From Deltaproteobacteria bacterium (lineage in GTDB: Bacteria; Desulfobacterota; Desulfobacteria; Desulfobacterales; ETH-SRB1), in the NCBI GenBank assembly GCA_030272815.1, contig JAJSZT010000034.1, positions 1 through 35,084 of the forward strand: 35,084 bases of DNA. The letters run 5' to 3'. The stretch's first letter is position 1. Each line of letters starts with the position of its first letter. Shown one piece after another: positions 16,356-24,343 of this stretch. The notes under the pieces are model-generated. The model had not been told where the DNA came from, did no database searches, and worked only from the letters and a program-made list of their open reading frames with translations. The position numbers were made by a program, and so were the translations under genes.

Positions 16356-17308
16356 ATTATCTCGTTTTCCTTCACAAAACGATTAAGTTTGCTCTTAATC
16401 AATTTATATGGAGCTGTCTCCCCGTTCAAGATTGAAGAGATCCATTCTCCCAGGTTATTTTCAATATCAAGATGGATGTTGAGAAGTTCATGGACCTTTG
16501 AAGAAAATATCTTATGGACCTCTTTTTCTATCCTGACTCTCCGTTTTTCTTCAAATCTTCCGGTTGCCTGAGCTTTTTTCAGATAATCATGGATTGCTTC
16601 AACAAGTTCATCGATTCCTTCGTCGAGTTTGGAAGAAGCGAGGAGCACAGGATTTGGTTTCTCCCCGGTCAAAGCGTTTTTAATACCCAGAACATACTCA
16701 ACTTCGGTTTTTAAACGGTCAGCCCCGTCACGGTCTTTCTTGTTGATAACGAAGATATCTCCGACCTCCATGACTCCTGCTTTCATTGCCTGGATCTCAT
16801 CACCCATTCCAGGTACAAGGACAAGCAATACAATATCACAGAGTTCAATAATCTCCACTTCGGTCTGTCCGACACCGATGGTTTCAATAATGATCGTCTC
16901 ATATCCCGCGGCGTCGAGAATTTTTACCGCGTCCCCGGTGGCGACAGAAAGGCCGCCCAAGTGTCCGCGGGAAGCCATCGAGCGGATATAAACCCCCTCA
17001 TCTGTTGAGTGTTTCTGCATCCGCACTCTGTCTCCAAGGATGGCGCCGCCGGAGTAGGGGGAGCTGGGATCTATCGCGATCACCGCGACCCTCCTTCCCT
17101 GTTTTCTTTCCCGTTTTACGAGACAATCAACAAGGGTGCTTTTCCCCGCTCCGGGGGGGCCGGTAATCCCCCAGACCATCGCGTTGCCGGTATGGGGATA
17201 CAACTCATCGATGATATCTTCTTTTTGAGGAGAGTTATTTTCGATCAGGGAAATAGTCCGGGCAATTCCCCGGATACTTCCCGATTGTACCTTATCAACG
17301 AGGTCCAT
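16352..17308 (-). CDS. meaB: MeaB/ArgK-type GTPase, chaperone of methylmalonyl-CoA mutase
   Basis: G3E-family GTPase that guards cobalamin loading and protects the mutase. P-loop GPPGAGKST (50-58), DCLVKR, IAIDPSSP, GVGQTEVE and NKKDRDGADRL are visible and typical of MeaB. 318 residues is normal. It lies between the B12-binding mutase subunit and the epimerase, the usual grouping. The 5' gap to mcmA2 is 8 bases, so these are co-transcribed. Confidence 0.95.
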   Translation of the reverse strand: MDLVDKVQSGSIRGIARTISLIENNSPQKEDIIDELYPHTGNAMVWGITGPPGAGKSTLVDCLVKRERKQGRRVAVIAIDPSSPYSGGAILGDRVRMQKHSTDEGVYIRSMASRGHLGGLSVATGDAVKILDAAGYETIIIETIGVGQTEVEIIELCDIVLLVLVPGMGDEIQAMKAGVMEVGDIFVINKKDRDGADRLKTEVEYVLGIKNALTGEKPNPVLLASSKLDEGIDELVEAIHDYLKKAQATGRFEEKRRVRIEKEVHKIFSSKVHELLNIHLDIENNLGEWISSILNGETAPYKLIKSKLNRFVKENEII

Positions 17309-17316
17309 TACGCTTA

Positions 17317-17712
17317 TTATTTTTCCAACCGCTTTTCAATAAAATCGGTAATCTCTTTTATCGGGGTCCCCTGTGTAAAAACCGCTTCAATACCCTTCTC
17401 TTTTAAAAAAGGGATATCTTCCGTTGGGATCACGCCGCCGCCGAACACAATGATATCCGAAGCATCTTTTTCCCGAAGCAGTTCAACGACCTTTGGGAAA
17501 AGCTCATTATGGGCGCCGGAAAGCAGGCTTAAACCGACAAAATCAACATCTTCCTGAATAGCTGTCACGACAATTGATTCAGGGGTCTGCCTGATGCCGG
17601 TATAGATCACTTCATAGCCAGCGTCTTTCAGGGCCCGGGCAATATATTTCGCTCCACGGTCATGACCATCGAGGCCCGGTTTTGCAACAAGTATACGTAC
17701 CGCTTTAGCCAT
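17317..17712 (-). CDS. Methylmalonyl-CoA mutase, cobalamin-binding subunit
   Basis: 131-residue B12-binding domain encoded separately from the catalytic part. KPGLDGHDRG carries the D-x-H-x-x-G motif (D15, H17, G20), H17 being the lower axial cobalt ligand; VGLSLLSGAH and FGGGVIPTEDI complete the fold's cofactor contacts. Together with the 17730-19403 product it forms the two-polypeptide mutase seen in many anaerobes and archaea. The gene is 17 bases downstream of the large subunit gene. Confidence 0.95.
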   Translation of the reverse strand: MAKAVRILVAKPGLDGHDRGAKYIARALKDAGYEVIYTGIRQTPESIVVTAIQEDVDFVGLSLLSGAHNELFPKVVELLREKDASDIIVFGGGVIPTEDIPFLKEKGIEAVFTQGTPIKEITDFIEKRLEK

Positions 17713-17729
17713 ATCTCTTCATCTTCCGA

Positions 17730-19403
17730 TTATAAAACTATGGATTCCTGAAATTCTCCAAAGACCTCCCGTAGGATGCCGGAGATTTCACCCAGGGTTG
17801 CGTACTTCTTTACCGCGTCAAGGATGAGGGGCATGAGGTTCTCATCCTCAGTTTCTGCTCCCTTCTTCAGCGCTTTAAGGCTTGCGGTAACCGCTACATT
17901 GTCCCGCTCCCCTTTCACCCTGGCGAGTTTCTCAACCTGCACTGTCCGGAGGGAAGGATCAACCTTCAGGAGTCCTTTCGGTGGTTCCTCTTCAACAGTG
18001 AACTTGTTTACACCCACAACGATCCTGTTTCCATCTTCAACATCGCGTTGATACCGATAAGCGGAATCCTGGATCTCTTTCTGTACATATCCCTTTTCGA
18101 TCGCTTTTACCATCCCCCCCATGGTTTCAATCTTCTCAATATAGTCCCAGGCTTCGGAAGCTATGCGGTCGGTGAGAGCTTCAATGTAATAGGACCCGGC
18201 CAGGGGATCGATGGTGCTTGTTACTCCCGATTCGTTGGCTACAATCTGCTGGGTCCGTAGGGCGATCATCACCGATTCCTGGGAAGGAAGAGCAAGTGCC
18301 TCATCCCGCGAATTGGTATGGAGACTCTGAGTCCCTCCAAGGACTGCCGCGAGGGTCTGGATAGTGACTCTGACAATATTATTATCCGGTTGCTGAGCGG
18401 TGAGGGTCGATCCTCCAGTCTGGGTATGGAATCTCATCATCATCGACTTTTCTTTTTTGGCGTTGAATTTTTCCTTCATGACCCTGGCCCAGATCCTTCT
18501 CGCCGCGCGGTACTTTGCGACCTCTTCAAGGAGATCATTATGGGCGTTGAAAAAGAATGAAAGCCTTCCGGCGAAAGAATCAACATCGAGGCCGACACCA
18601 ATGGCGTTCCGGACATACTCAATTCCATCGGCAATGGTAAAGGCAATTTCCTGGACCGCTGTAGATCCCGCTTCCCGGATGTGGTATCCAGAAATAGAAA
18701 TGGTGTTCCATTTCGGTACCTCTTTTGAACAGAACTCGAAAATATTGTTGATGAGCCTCATAGAAGGCGCAGGGGGGAAAATGTAGGTTCCCCTGGCGAT
18801 GTACTCTTTTAAAATATCGTTCTGGATTGTTCCCCGGAGTTTATCTCTGGTGACACCCTGCTTTTCAGCGACCGCAATGTACATGGCAAGAAGTACCGCG
18901 GCGGGGGCATTGATGGTCATGGAGGTTGAAACTTTATCCAGTGGGATCCCTTCAAAGAGAATCTCCATATCCTTGAGGCTGTCGATAGCAACACCAACCT
19001 TTCCAACCTCTCCTTCGCTCATTGAGTCATCGGAGTCGTATCCGATTTGGGTAGGAAGATCAAATGCAATGGAAAGGCCTGTCTGCCCCTGTTCCAACAA
19101 ATATTTATATCGCTGGTTTGATTCTTCGGCAGTCCCGAATCCGGCATACTGTCTCATGGTCCAGAAACGTCCCCGGTACATCGTGGGCTGTACCCCGCGG
19201 GTATAGGGATACTCGCCGGGAAATCCGATTTTCTCAATATACTCCTCTTCGGATATCCCGGAGGGAAGATATAATCGTTCCACCGGATGACCGGAACCGG
19301 TAACAAACTCTTCCTGCTGCTCGGGAAATCGATCAAGAACCTTCTTTAGAGTTGATTCTTCCCAATCAGCTTTCTTTTCATTTATTGTCTTATATTCACT
19401 CAC
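17730..19403 (-). CDS. Methylmalonyl-CoA mutase, catalytic (large) subunit
   Basis: TIM-barrel subunit of the adenosylcobalamin-dependent succinyl-CoA/methylmalonyl-CoA mutase. [20 protein letters not shown] and [13 protein letters not shown] are the CoA/substrate-contact segments; [17 protein letters not shown] and [11 protein letters not shown] are family hallmarks. The frame can start with TTG at 19418 (562 residues), but a GTG at 19403, giving [11 protein letters not shown], has GGAG 9 bases upstream and is the better start (557 residues). No B12 domain is attached; it is the next gene. First gene of mcm large-small-meaB-mce. Codon use is somewhat GC-richer than the sucCD/oadA genes. Confidence 0.95.
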   Translation of the reverse strand: MSEYKTINEKKADWEESTLKKVLDRFPEQQEEFVTGSGHPVERLYLPSGISEEEYIEKIGFPGEYPYTRGVQPTMYRGRFWTMRQYAGFGTAEESNQRYKYLLEQGQTGLSIAFDLPTQIGYDSDDSMSEGEVGKVGVAIDSLKDMEILFEGIPLDKVSTSMTINAPAAVLLAMYIAVAEKQGVTRDKLRGTIQNDILKEYIARGTYIFPPAPSMRLINNIFEFCSKEVPKWNTISISGYHIREAGSTAVQEIAFTIADGIEYVRNAIGVGLDVDSFAGRLSFFFNAHNDLLEEVAKYRAARRIWARVMKEKFNAKKEKSMMMRFHTQTGGSTLTAQQPDNNIVRVTIQTLAAVLGGTQSLHTNSRDEALALPSQESVMIALRTQQIVANESGVTSTIDPLAGSYYIEALTDRIASEAWDYIEKIETMGGMVKAIEKGYVQKEIQDSAYRYQRDVEDGNRIVVGVNKFTVEEEPPKGLLKVDPSLRTVQVEKLARVKGERDNVAVTASLKALKKGAETEDENLMPLILDAVKKYATLGEISGILREVFGEFQESIVL

Positions 19404-19433
19404 CTTTCCCTTCTCCAATTCATATGAACTTAG

Positions 19434-19456
19434 CGCCCTTCGGGCGAACTTTTTTT
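19434..19456 (+). terminator. Terminator-like hairpin upstream of the mutase operon
   Basis: CGCCC-TTC-GGGCG (19434-19446), followed by AAC and a run of seven T (19450-19456), has the form of a factor-independent terminator for plus-strand transcripts. No plus-strand gene ends here, so it may be a relic or may instead form a hairpin in the 5' leader of the mutase mRNA. Confidence 0.45.
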
Positions 19457-19589
19457 AGTTTTCCACATATTCCATTGTTTCTTGATTACAACCTGGACAC
19501 CCTAAAACAGGCATAAAACCTTCATAATATCTACCTTCAAATTCGGCCATGCCAACCTCAAAATCAATAATTGCTTCATTGACAGCCAT
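19455..19589 (-). CDS. Small hypothetical protein with CxxC, possibly 5'-truncated zinc-binding ORF
   Basis: 44 codons from ATG 19589, ending CPGCNQETMEYVEN. In the same frame just upstream the text reads YQCKCEM, giving a CxC...CPGC pattern that would suit a zinc ribbon, but a TGA blocks the frame further up (near 19610). No Shine-Dalgarno is visible. Likely the remaining part of a small zinc-binding protein gene; may not be expressed. Confidence 0.35.
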   Translation of the reverse strand: MAVNEAIIDFEVGMAEFEGRYYEGFMPVLGCPGCNQETMEYVEN

Positions 19590-19596
19590 TTCACAT

Positions 19597-19683
19597 TTAC
19601 ACTGGTATCACAGCGAATAACTTCTCTCTTTCTGTTAGTGGCATCTCTAAAATTTCTCTGTAAACTTTCTCAGCAGTAATCAT
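19597..19683 (-). pseudogene. N-terminal fragment of a small antitoxin/HTH-type protein
   Basis: 28 codons from ATG 19683 (upstream GGGAGGCTGG is a possible RBS): AEKVYREILEMPLTEREKLF then AVI, followed by PV and stop. Small regulator or antitoxin-like ORFs with this opening (alternating helix, then xEREKLFxxI) usually continue with an EKD.Y.H.EVF.. segment and an HTH. That continuation is missing here but resembles the start of the HTH protein at 15699-15920. Immediately upstream, 19690-19770, the frame LICLAIPSKNFYRELKRYLR plus EAG and stop looks like another gene's end. Confidence 0.4.
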
Positions 19684-19783
19684 TATTATCCAGCCTCCCT
19701 CAGATATCTCTTAAGCTCACGATAAAAATTTTTAGAAGGTATTGCAAGGCAGATAAGATTGTCATGTTGGAAAAGTTAACATT

Positions 19784-19929
19784 TTGATTTTGTATTAAAA
19801 TACTTCAGCGCACATTTCTCCAAACGAACCAAGATCTTCGCAGACATAAATACCGCTTTCTTTCATTGCTGCAATCTTTGCTTGAGCCGTACTACTGCTG
19901 CCACTGATGATTGCGCCTGCATGCCCCAT
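19784..19929 (-). pseudogene. Displaced duplicate of the sucD 3' end
   Basis: 146 bases matching 21920-22065 with about ten differences. Within it, 19929-19795 encodes [20 protein letters not shown] and on to the same C-terminus as SucD (GEMCAEVF, stop TAA 19795-19797), 44 residues in all. The active-site histidine context GHAGAII is kept, but the following GSCGTA has become GSSSTA. Its 5' side is fused to a truncated hsdR. The sequence divergence shows the duplication is not recent or came from a related donor. Confidence 0.9.
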
Positions 19930-20129
19930 AGTCTTTTTTCTTTGTAGTAGGATTTCAGTTTTTCCTATTCTCTGGGTTGGGATTCCTGAACAAATGATAA
20001 AACAGCCTTTTTATCCAATGCAAGGTCACGGCTGAAATCAGATTGGTTGCCTTCTAAGCAGCCATTGGAAGTTAAATGCTCGATGATGGCCGATTCAAAG
20101 GTAGATTCAGTATGGATGGAATTCATCAT
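19930..20129 (-). pseudogene. hsdR: Type I restriction enzyme HsdR, N-terminal fragment with nonsense codon
   Basis: From ATG 20129 the minus strand reads MMNSIHTESTFESAIIEHLT, SNGCLEGNQSDFSRDLALDK, KAVLSFVQESQPRE, then TAG (19967-19965), after which EKLKSYYKEKRL continues in the same frame until the junction with the sucD duplicate. HTE..FE.AI...L...G........+.LALD..AVL.FI..TQP.EWEKL is the classic HsdR N-terminus, so the TAG stands where a tryptophan codon (TGG) is expected. The nuclease and helicase domains (about 900 residues) are absent. Confidence 0.85.
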
Positions 20130-20210
20130 CTTGAGCTAATAAATATCCTTGTTCAGTTTTTTTACAATAGATAATAAGTCGTTACTTTTCCATAGGTTAG
20201 CAGACATATT

Positions 20211-20251
20211 CTTTTAAAACTCTTTTAAAACTCTTTTAAAACTCTTTTAAA
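20211..20251. repeat. 11-bp tandem repeat (CTTTTAAAACT), nearly 4 units
   Basis: Units start at 20211, 20222 and 20233, with a partial fourth at 20244. The last unit contains the stop codon of the AlbA_2-type gene. Such AT-rich iterons may be slippage products or protein-binding iterons; no function is evident. Confidence 0.85.
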
Positions 20252-21906
20252 CAATTGACCATTCCGAGTAACCGCTGTTCTGTATTTTTCCGCTTATTCT
20301 AAGAGACGAAAGCAAATTGGTAACCTTGTTTTTTTTCTGAGTCTCAGTCAAAATATCCGGCAATTTATCCCGTAGGAACGTCTCGATATTTTTTCTGGGG
20401 GATTTTCCAAACTTCTTCAGATACTCGAGAATCAATTTTTTATAATGCTCATCATCAAGCCCCCGGTTTTTAATATATTGAGCCTTTAACTCATTGTTGG
20501 AAAGCGAAGCGGCTGTCTTAGCGGAAATGATGTAATTCGGTTTCCTTCCTTCTATTAATCCAAAGTCTTTCAGATTTTTAATCTCACCGTCTGTAAGCTT
20601 TTTCCTTTTCTGAACTTTGTCCAAAGCAATAATTTGCTCTAATGAAAGTTTAGGGTTTCGTGCTAAAACTCTTGTAAAATCCAAATCTAAAACCTTGCCG
20701 ATTACCGTTACTTTAACTTTCCCTTCGGACAAGTCGTATTCCGGCATAGGAAAGAATCTTTCCCGCTGGTAATTGAACATCTTTCGAATACCGCCTCCTG
20801 CAGTATCAACCATTTTTAAGTTGAACATGGCAGTGGCAAGAAACTTATTTCTATAATGCTCTTCCGGAGCATTTTCCATGACGACTTTCTCCACCGAGCC
20901 CGGAATAAAGCCGCCAAGGTTTGTAAAGATCAACTGGTCTTCCATCTCAACTACATTAATACGACCCCCCCTTGGTGTAATCCTGATGCGCAATGCAATT
21001 ATTAATGGCTTCACGGATTACAAATGGTTCATACTGATCTACCTCATCCGGAAACAGCGTACCGTCTTTGATATACCAGTATTTCAGGTTGCGGATTTTG
21101 GCGTATATCTTATCTATTGCCAGAAGCATTGGGCAGCTTTCAATGTGATAATCCTTGTTGTTACCTTTAGAATCTTTCAATAACCATCGTATTTTTGCTT
21201 CGGCAGGACTTATGAAATGTTCCGACTCTTCCCTGCCCAGCAGGATAATGGCTGTTCTGGTAATTTTTCCTTTGATGGCGATCTTGGCTTTATTTAAAAA
21301 AGTAATATCATCCCAGCTATCCAACTCGGCAGCTTTGTCGGTAAACTTGCTTTTAAAATTTTCGCGGGCTTTTACCATTGCAGCGGGATCAAGGTCATCA
21401 ATGGCAGCATCAGGACAAATAATGGAACTCCAGTCTTCAGATGTGGGTTGCCTGCGGATGCGTTCAATTTCTTCGAGGTTCAAAGGGGATAAATCTTCGC
21501 CATCTCTGCCATAGTAATGCCCGGCAAACGCAATAGGAATGCCTTTAGGGGCAGTAGGGATTTGAAACATAACCACTCGGCCATCAGGAAGGTTTAATTC
21601 ATAAATCTCGACAAAGGTAATCCGATTAGTGGTCTTACCGGCTATTTCTCCTTTTAGATTGTCCAAATCAGCGCGATTGCGGCGGAACTTGGAACCGACA
21701 ATCGTATGCCCCTTGTCTTTAATGCCAAAGACCAGCCAGGCACAATCCGCATTTTTGAGATTTGCCTCGTTGCAAAGCGCAGAAAAATATTTGCCCAGTT
21801 TGCTAAAATCATAGCTATTCTTGGCTTCCTTAAACTCCACCACTTCGTTTTCGGCAGACAAAGATCGCAGCTCATTTAATTTATCTATCAGTTCTTTTTT
21901 TGTCAT
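20247..21906 (-). pseudogene. AlbA_2-type ATP-binding/helix-turn-helix regulator, frameshifted at a G7 tract
   Basis: The first frame (21906-20956) holds an AlbA_2 domain (ENEVVEFKEAKNSYDF, FGIKDKGHTIVGSKF, YYGRDGEDLSPL) and the start of the ATPase-like C-terminal half ending HQDYTKGG. The second frame (about 20970-20247) continues GGRINVVEMEDQLIF, GGFIPGSVEKVV, and NKFLATAMFNLKMVDTAGGG and a winged-helix tail. The frames join at seven Cs (20965-20971; G7 on the coding strand); six would restore one 554-residue protein. So it is either a pseudogene, a slippage-switched gene, or a sequencing error. Genes of this family (often annotated RecG-like or putative DNA-binding) are frequent in type I restriction loci, consistent with the hsdR fragment downstream. 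RBS is weak. Confidence 0.82.
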
Positions 21907-21919
21907 GCGTTAAATCACC

Positions 21920-22065
21920 TTGATTTTGTATTAAAATACTTCAGCGCACATTTTTCCAAACGAACCAAGATCTTCGCAGACATAAATACCGCTTTCCTTC
22001 ATTGCTGCAATCTTTGCTTGAGCCGTACCACAACTGCCGCTGATAATTGCGCCTGCATGTCCCAT
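21920..22065 (-). repeat. sucD-end direct repeat, functional copy
   Basis: The last 134 bases of sucD plus 11 bases beyond the stop are directly repeated at 19784-19929. The two copies bracket a 1990-base block carrying the AlbA_2-type gene and hsdR fragment. AlbA_2 starts only 13 bases beyond this copy. Confidence 0.9.
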
Positions 22066-22800
22066 TCGTCTTCCAGGGGGCGCAGTTAAACCCGCAATAA
22101 ATCCGACCACTTTTTTTGTCACATGCTTTTTGATAAATTCAGATGCTTCTTCTTCTGCGCTGCCGCCTATTTCCCCGACCATAACGATTCCCTCGGTGTC
22201 GGGATCCTTTTCAAAGGCATCAAGGCAGTCTATAAAGTTAGTTCCATTTATCGGGTCGCCGCCAATTCCTATACAGGTGGTTTGACCAATTTTATGCAGA
22301 GTTAACTGATTTACTACTTCATAAGTAAGAGTTCCCGAGCGGGATACAATTCCTATTGGGCCGCCTTGTTTGTGTATATGGCCGGGCATGATGCCGACCC
22401 TGCATTGGCCGGGTGTGATGATTCCGGGACAGTTGAGACCGATGAGGCGGGACTTTGTGTTTTTCATATAATTTTTGACTTTAACCATATCCATAAGCGG
22501 GAGGCCTTCTGTTATGGCAACAATTAACTCGATTTCAGCCTCCACTGCTTCCAGAATAGCATCTGCGGCAAAAGCCGGCGGCACAAAGATCATGCTGCAG
22601 TTTGCACCTGTATTTTCCATGGCTTCTTTAACGGTATTGAATACAGGCACGTCATCCATTTTCTGGCCGCCCTTGCCGGGAGTTACCCCGGCCACTACAT
22701 TTGTACCATAGGCAATGCATTTTTGAGTATGAAACCGGCCATCTTGCCCCGTTATTCCCTGGACCAGCAGTCGTGTATTTTTGTCAACGAATATGCTCAA
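21931..22800 (-). CDS. sucD: Succinate-CoA ligase (ADP/GDP-forming) subunit alpha
   Basis: 289 residues; catalyses, with SucC, succinyl-CoA + ADP/GDP + Pi to succinate + CoA + [15 protein letters not shown] is the CoA-binding Rossmann start, and GHAGAIISG near residue 245 holds the active-site phosphohistidine. Length is normal. It follows sucC on the same strand, but 207 bases containing a strong palindrome separate them. In this locus it links succinyl-CoA from the mutase to succinate and ATP. Its 3' end is duplicated downstream (19784-19929). Confidence 0.97.
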   Translation of the reverse strand: MSIFVDKNTRLLVQGITGQDGRFHTQKCIAYGTNVVAGVTPGKGGQKMDDVPVFNTVKEAMENTGANCSMIFVPPAFAADAILEAVEAEIELIVAITEGLPLMDMVKVKNYMKNTKSRLIGLNCPGIITPGQCRVGIMPGHIHKQGGPIGIVSRSGTLTYEVVNQLTLHKIGQTTCIGIGGDPINGTNFIDCLDAFEKDPDTEGIVMVGEIGGSAEEEASEFIKKHVTKKVVGFIAGLTAPPGRRMGHAGAIISGSCGTAQAKIAAMKESGIYVCEDLGSFGKMCAEVF

Positions 22801-22909
22801 TTACTTATTTTTCCTTTCTTCATAAGAGCTAAAAAGTAGTTTGCACTTTTTTGAAAAAGAAAAATCTCACGCAAAGACGCAAAGAAAGTAAAAAGATATG
22901 TTTTGCCTG

Positions 22910-22970
22910 GTTCCCATGCTCCAGCGTGGGAACCCATATGGTATGCATTCCCACGCTGGAGCATGGGAAC
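22910..22970. repeat. 23-bp-arm palindrome between sucC and sucD
   Basis: GTTCCCATGCTCCAGCGTGG and AA (22910-22932) faces a perfect inverted copy at 22948-22970, with a 15-base loop that itself contains CATATG. It sits in the sucC-sucD gap and, if transcribed, forms a hairpin that could stabilise sucC mRNA or reduce sucD transcription. The same family recurs at 28730-28793. Just upstream lies CGCAAAGACGCAAAG, another common short repeat. Confidence 0.9.
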
Positions 22971-23007
22971 GAGAAACGAGAAGATGCCATAATTAGAATT
23001 GATGAAT

Positions 23008-24168
23008 TCATTTGACAAGCTGTGTAACTGCCTGAACTGCTTCCTTTAAGTCCGCTGCAATAGTAAAATTAAAACTTGATTCAGAAAGGATCCTGCGGCC
23101 TTCTTCAACATTTGTTCCTTCCATGCGAATTACCACAGGGATTTTTATCCCCGCCTTGTCAGCAGCCTGTACAACTCCTTTTGCCAGCAGATCACAGCGA
23201 AGAATTCCGCCAAAGATGTTTATCAGAATTGCTTTAACATTTTTATCACTAAGTATAATTCGAAATCCGTTTTCCACCATTTCTGCATTGGCTCCACCGC
23301 CAACATCTAGAAAATTTGCGGGTTCAGCACCATAAAGCTTAATTAAATCCATGGTTGCCATTGCCAGCCCGGCGCCATTTACCATATTCCCGACATTTCC
23401 ACTCAGTTTAATGTAATTGAGATTGAATTTGGATGCCTCAACTTCAAGGGGTTCTTCTTCATCAATATCTCTATATTCGAGAATATCTTTGTGCCGGAAT
23501 AAGGCATTATCATCAAAGTTGATTTTCGCATCTATTGCTACGACATTTTCATCTGCTGTTATTGCAAGGGGATTTATTTCTACCAAAGTGCAGTCATAAT
23601 CAACAAAAAGCCTGTAAAGATTTATTAATGTCGAAGTAAATTGCCTGGTAGAATAGGGCGAAAGTTTCAGGCCAAAGGCGGCCTGACGGCAGTGAAATGG
23701 CTGGATGCCTAAAAGGGGATCAATATGGATTTTTATAATTTTTCCAGGTTGATTTGCAGCAAGTTTTTCAATATCCATTCCACCGGCTTTGCTGGCAATT
23801 ATAACTATTTTTGCAGTTGCTCTGTCCGGAATGATGCTCAGATAAAGCTCTTTTTCAATTTTCAGGCTCTTTTCAACCAGCACCTTTTTTACTATCTTAC
23901 CTTTGGGGCCTGTCTGGTGTGTGATTAAGAGCATTCCTAAAATTCTTTTCGCTATGCTCTCAACTTCTTCCATTGTTTTTGCGAGCTTTATGCCTCCTCC
24001 TTTGCCCCGTCCTCCTGCATGAATCTGTCCTTTAATGACAATTGGGCAGTCGCCTATTTTGCAGGCGATTTTTTTGGCTTCATCAGGGGTAAGGGCAATG
24101 TCTCCATCAGGAATGGAAATCTTGTATTTTTTGAATAATTCTTTTGCCTGATATTCGTGAATTTTCAT
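23008..24168 (-). CDS. sucC: Succinate-CoA ligase subunit beta
   Basis: 386 residues, ATP-grasp fold. MKIHEYQAKELFKKY is the family's N-terminus; GGRGKGGGIKLA, LVEINPLA and FDVGGGA-like LDVGGGANAEMV, plus NIFGGILRCD for CoA/phosphate handling, are all visible. The ATG at 24168 has no clear Shine-Dalgarno: the MITE-like repeat begins 18 bases upstream, so the original leader was replaced. It may be translated weakly or by another signal. Pairs with sucD. Confidence 0.96.
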   Translation of the reverse strand: MKIHEYQAKELFKKYKISIPDGDIALTPDEAKKIACKIGDCPIVIKGQIHAGGRGKGGGIKLAKTMEEVESIAKRILGMLLITHQTGPKGKIVKKVLVEKSLKIEKELYLSIIPDRATAKIVIIASKAGGMDIEKLAANQPGKIIKIHIDPLLGIQPFHCRQAAFGLKLSPYSTRQFTSTLINLYRLFVDYDCTLVEINPLAITADENVVAIDAKINFDDNALFRHKDILEYRDIDEEEPLEVEASKFNLNYIKLSGNVGNMVNGAGLAMATMDLIKLYGAEPANFLDVGGGANAEMVENGFRIILSDKNVKAILINIFGGILRCDLLAKGVVQAADKAGIKIPVVIRMEGTNVEEGRRILSESSFNFTIAADLKEAVQAVTQLVK

Positions 24169-24185
24169 AAAACATTAGCCCAATA

Positions 24186-24343
24186 CCTAAGTTGAACGAT
24201 TTTTGCGAAGAAATGTGCCAAGATCTTGATGCAGCAAGGTTTGCGAAAAGCGTAGGCATACCAATGGATATGTCGAGACTTTTCGCAAGTCCTTGATGCG
24301 CAAGAAATTGGTGCAGGTCGAGTAAAAAATCGCTCAATTTAGG
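24186..24343. repeat. 158-bp MITE-like element, copy A
   Basis: The ends CCTAAGTTGAACGATTTTTG and AATCGCTCAATTTAGG are inverted repeats of about 20 bp. A near-identical copy in opposite orientation lies at 26840-26998. The last bases of oadA, including its TAA (24341-24339), lie inside this element, and its other end is 18 bases before the sucC start. No coding capacity. Confidence 0.9.

Noticed and set aside
20211-20251. CRISPR-like or iteron array
   Set aside because: Only four contiguous 11-bp units without spacers; a simple tandem repeat.
24186-24343. Rho-independent terminator of oadA
   Set aside because: The inverted ends are 120 bases apart and the sequence recurs inverted at 26840-26998; a MITE-like element explains it better.
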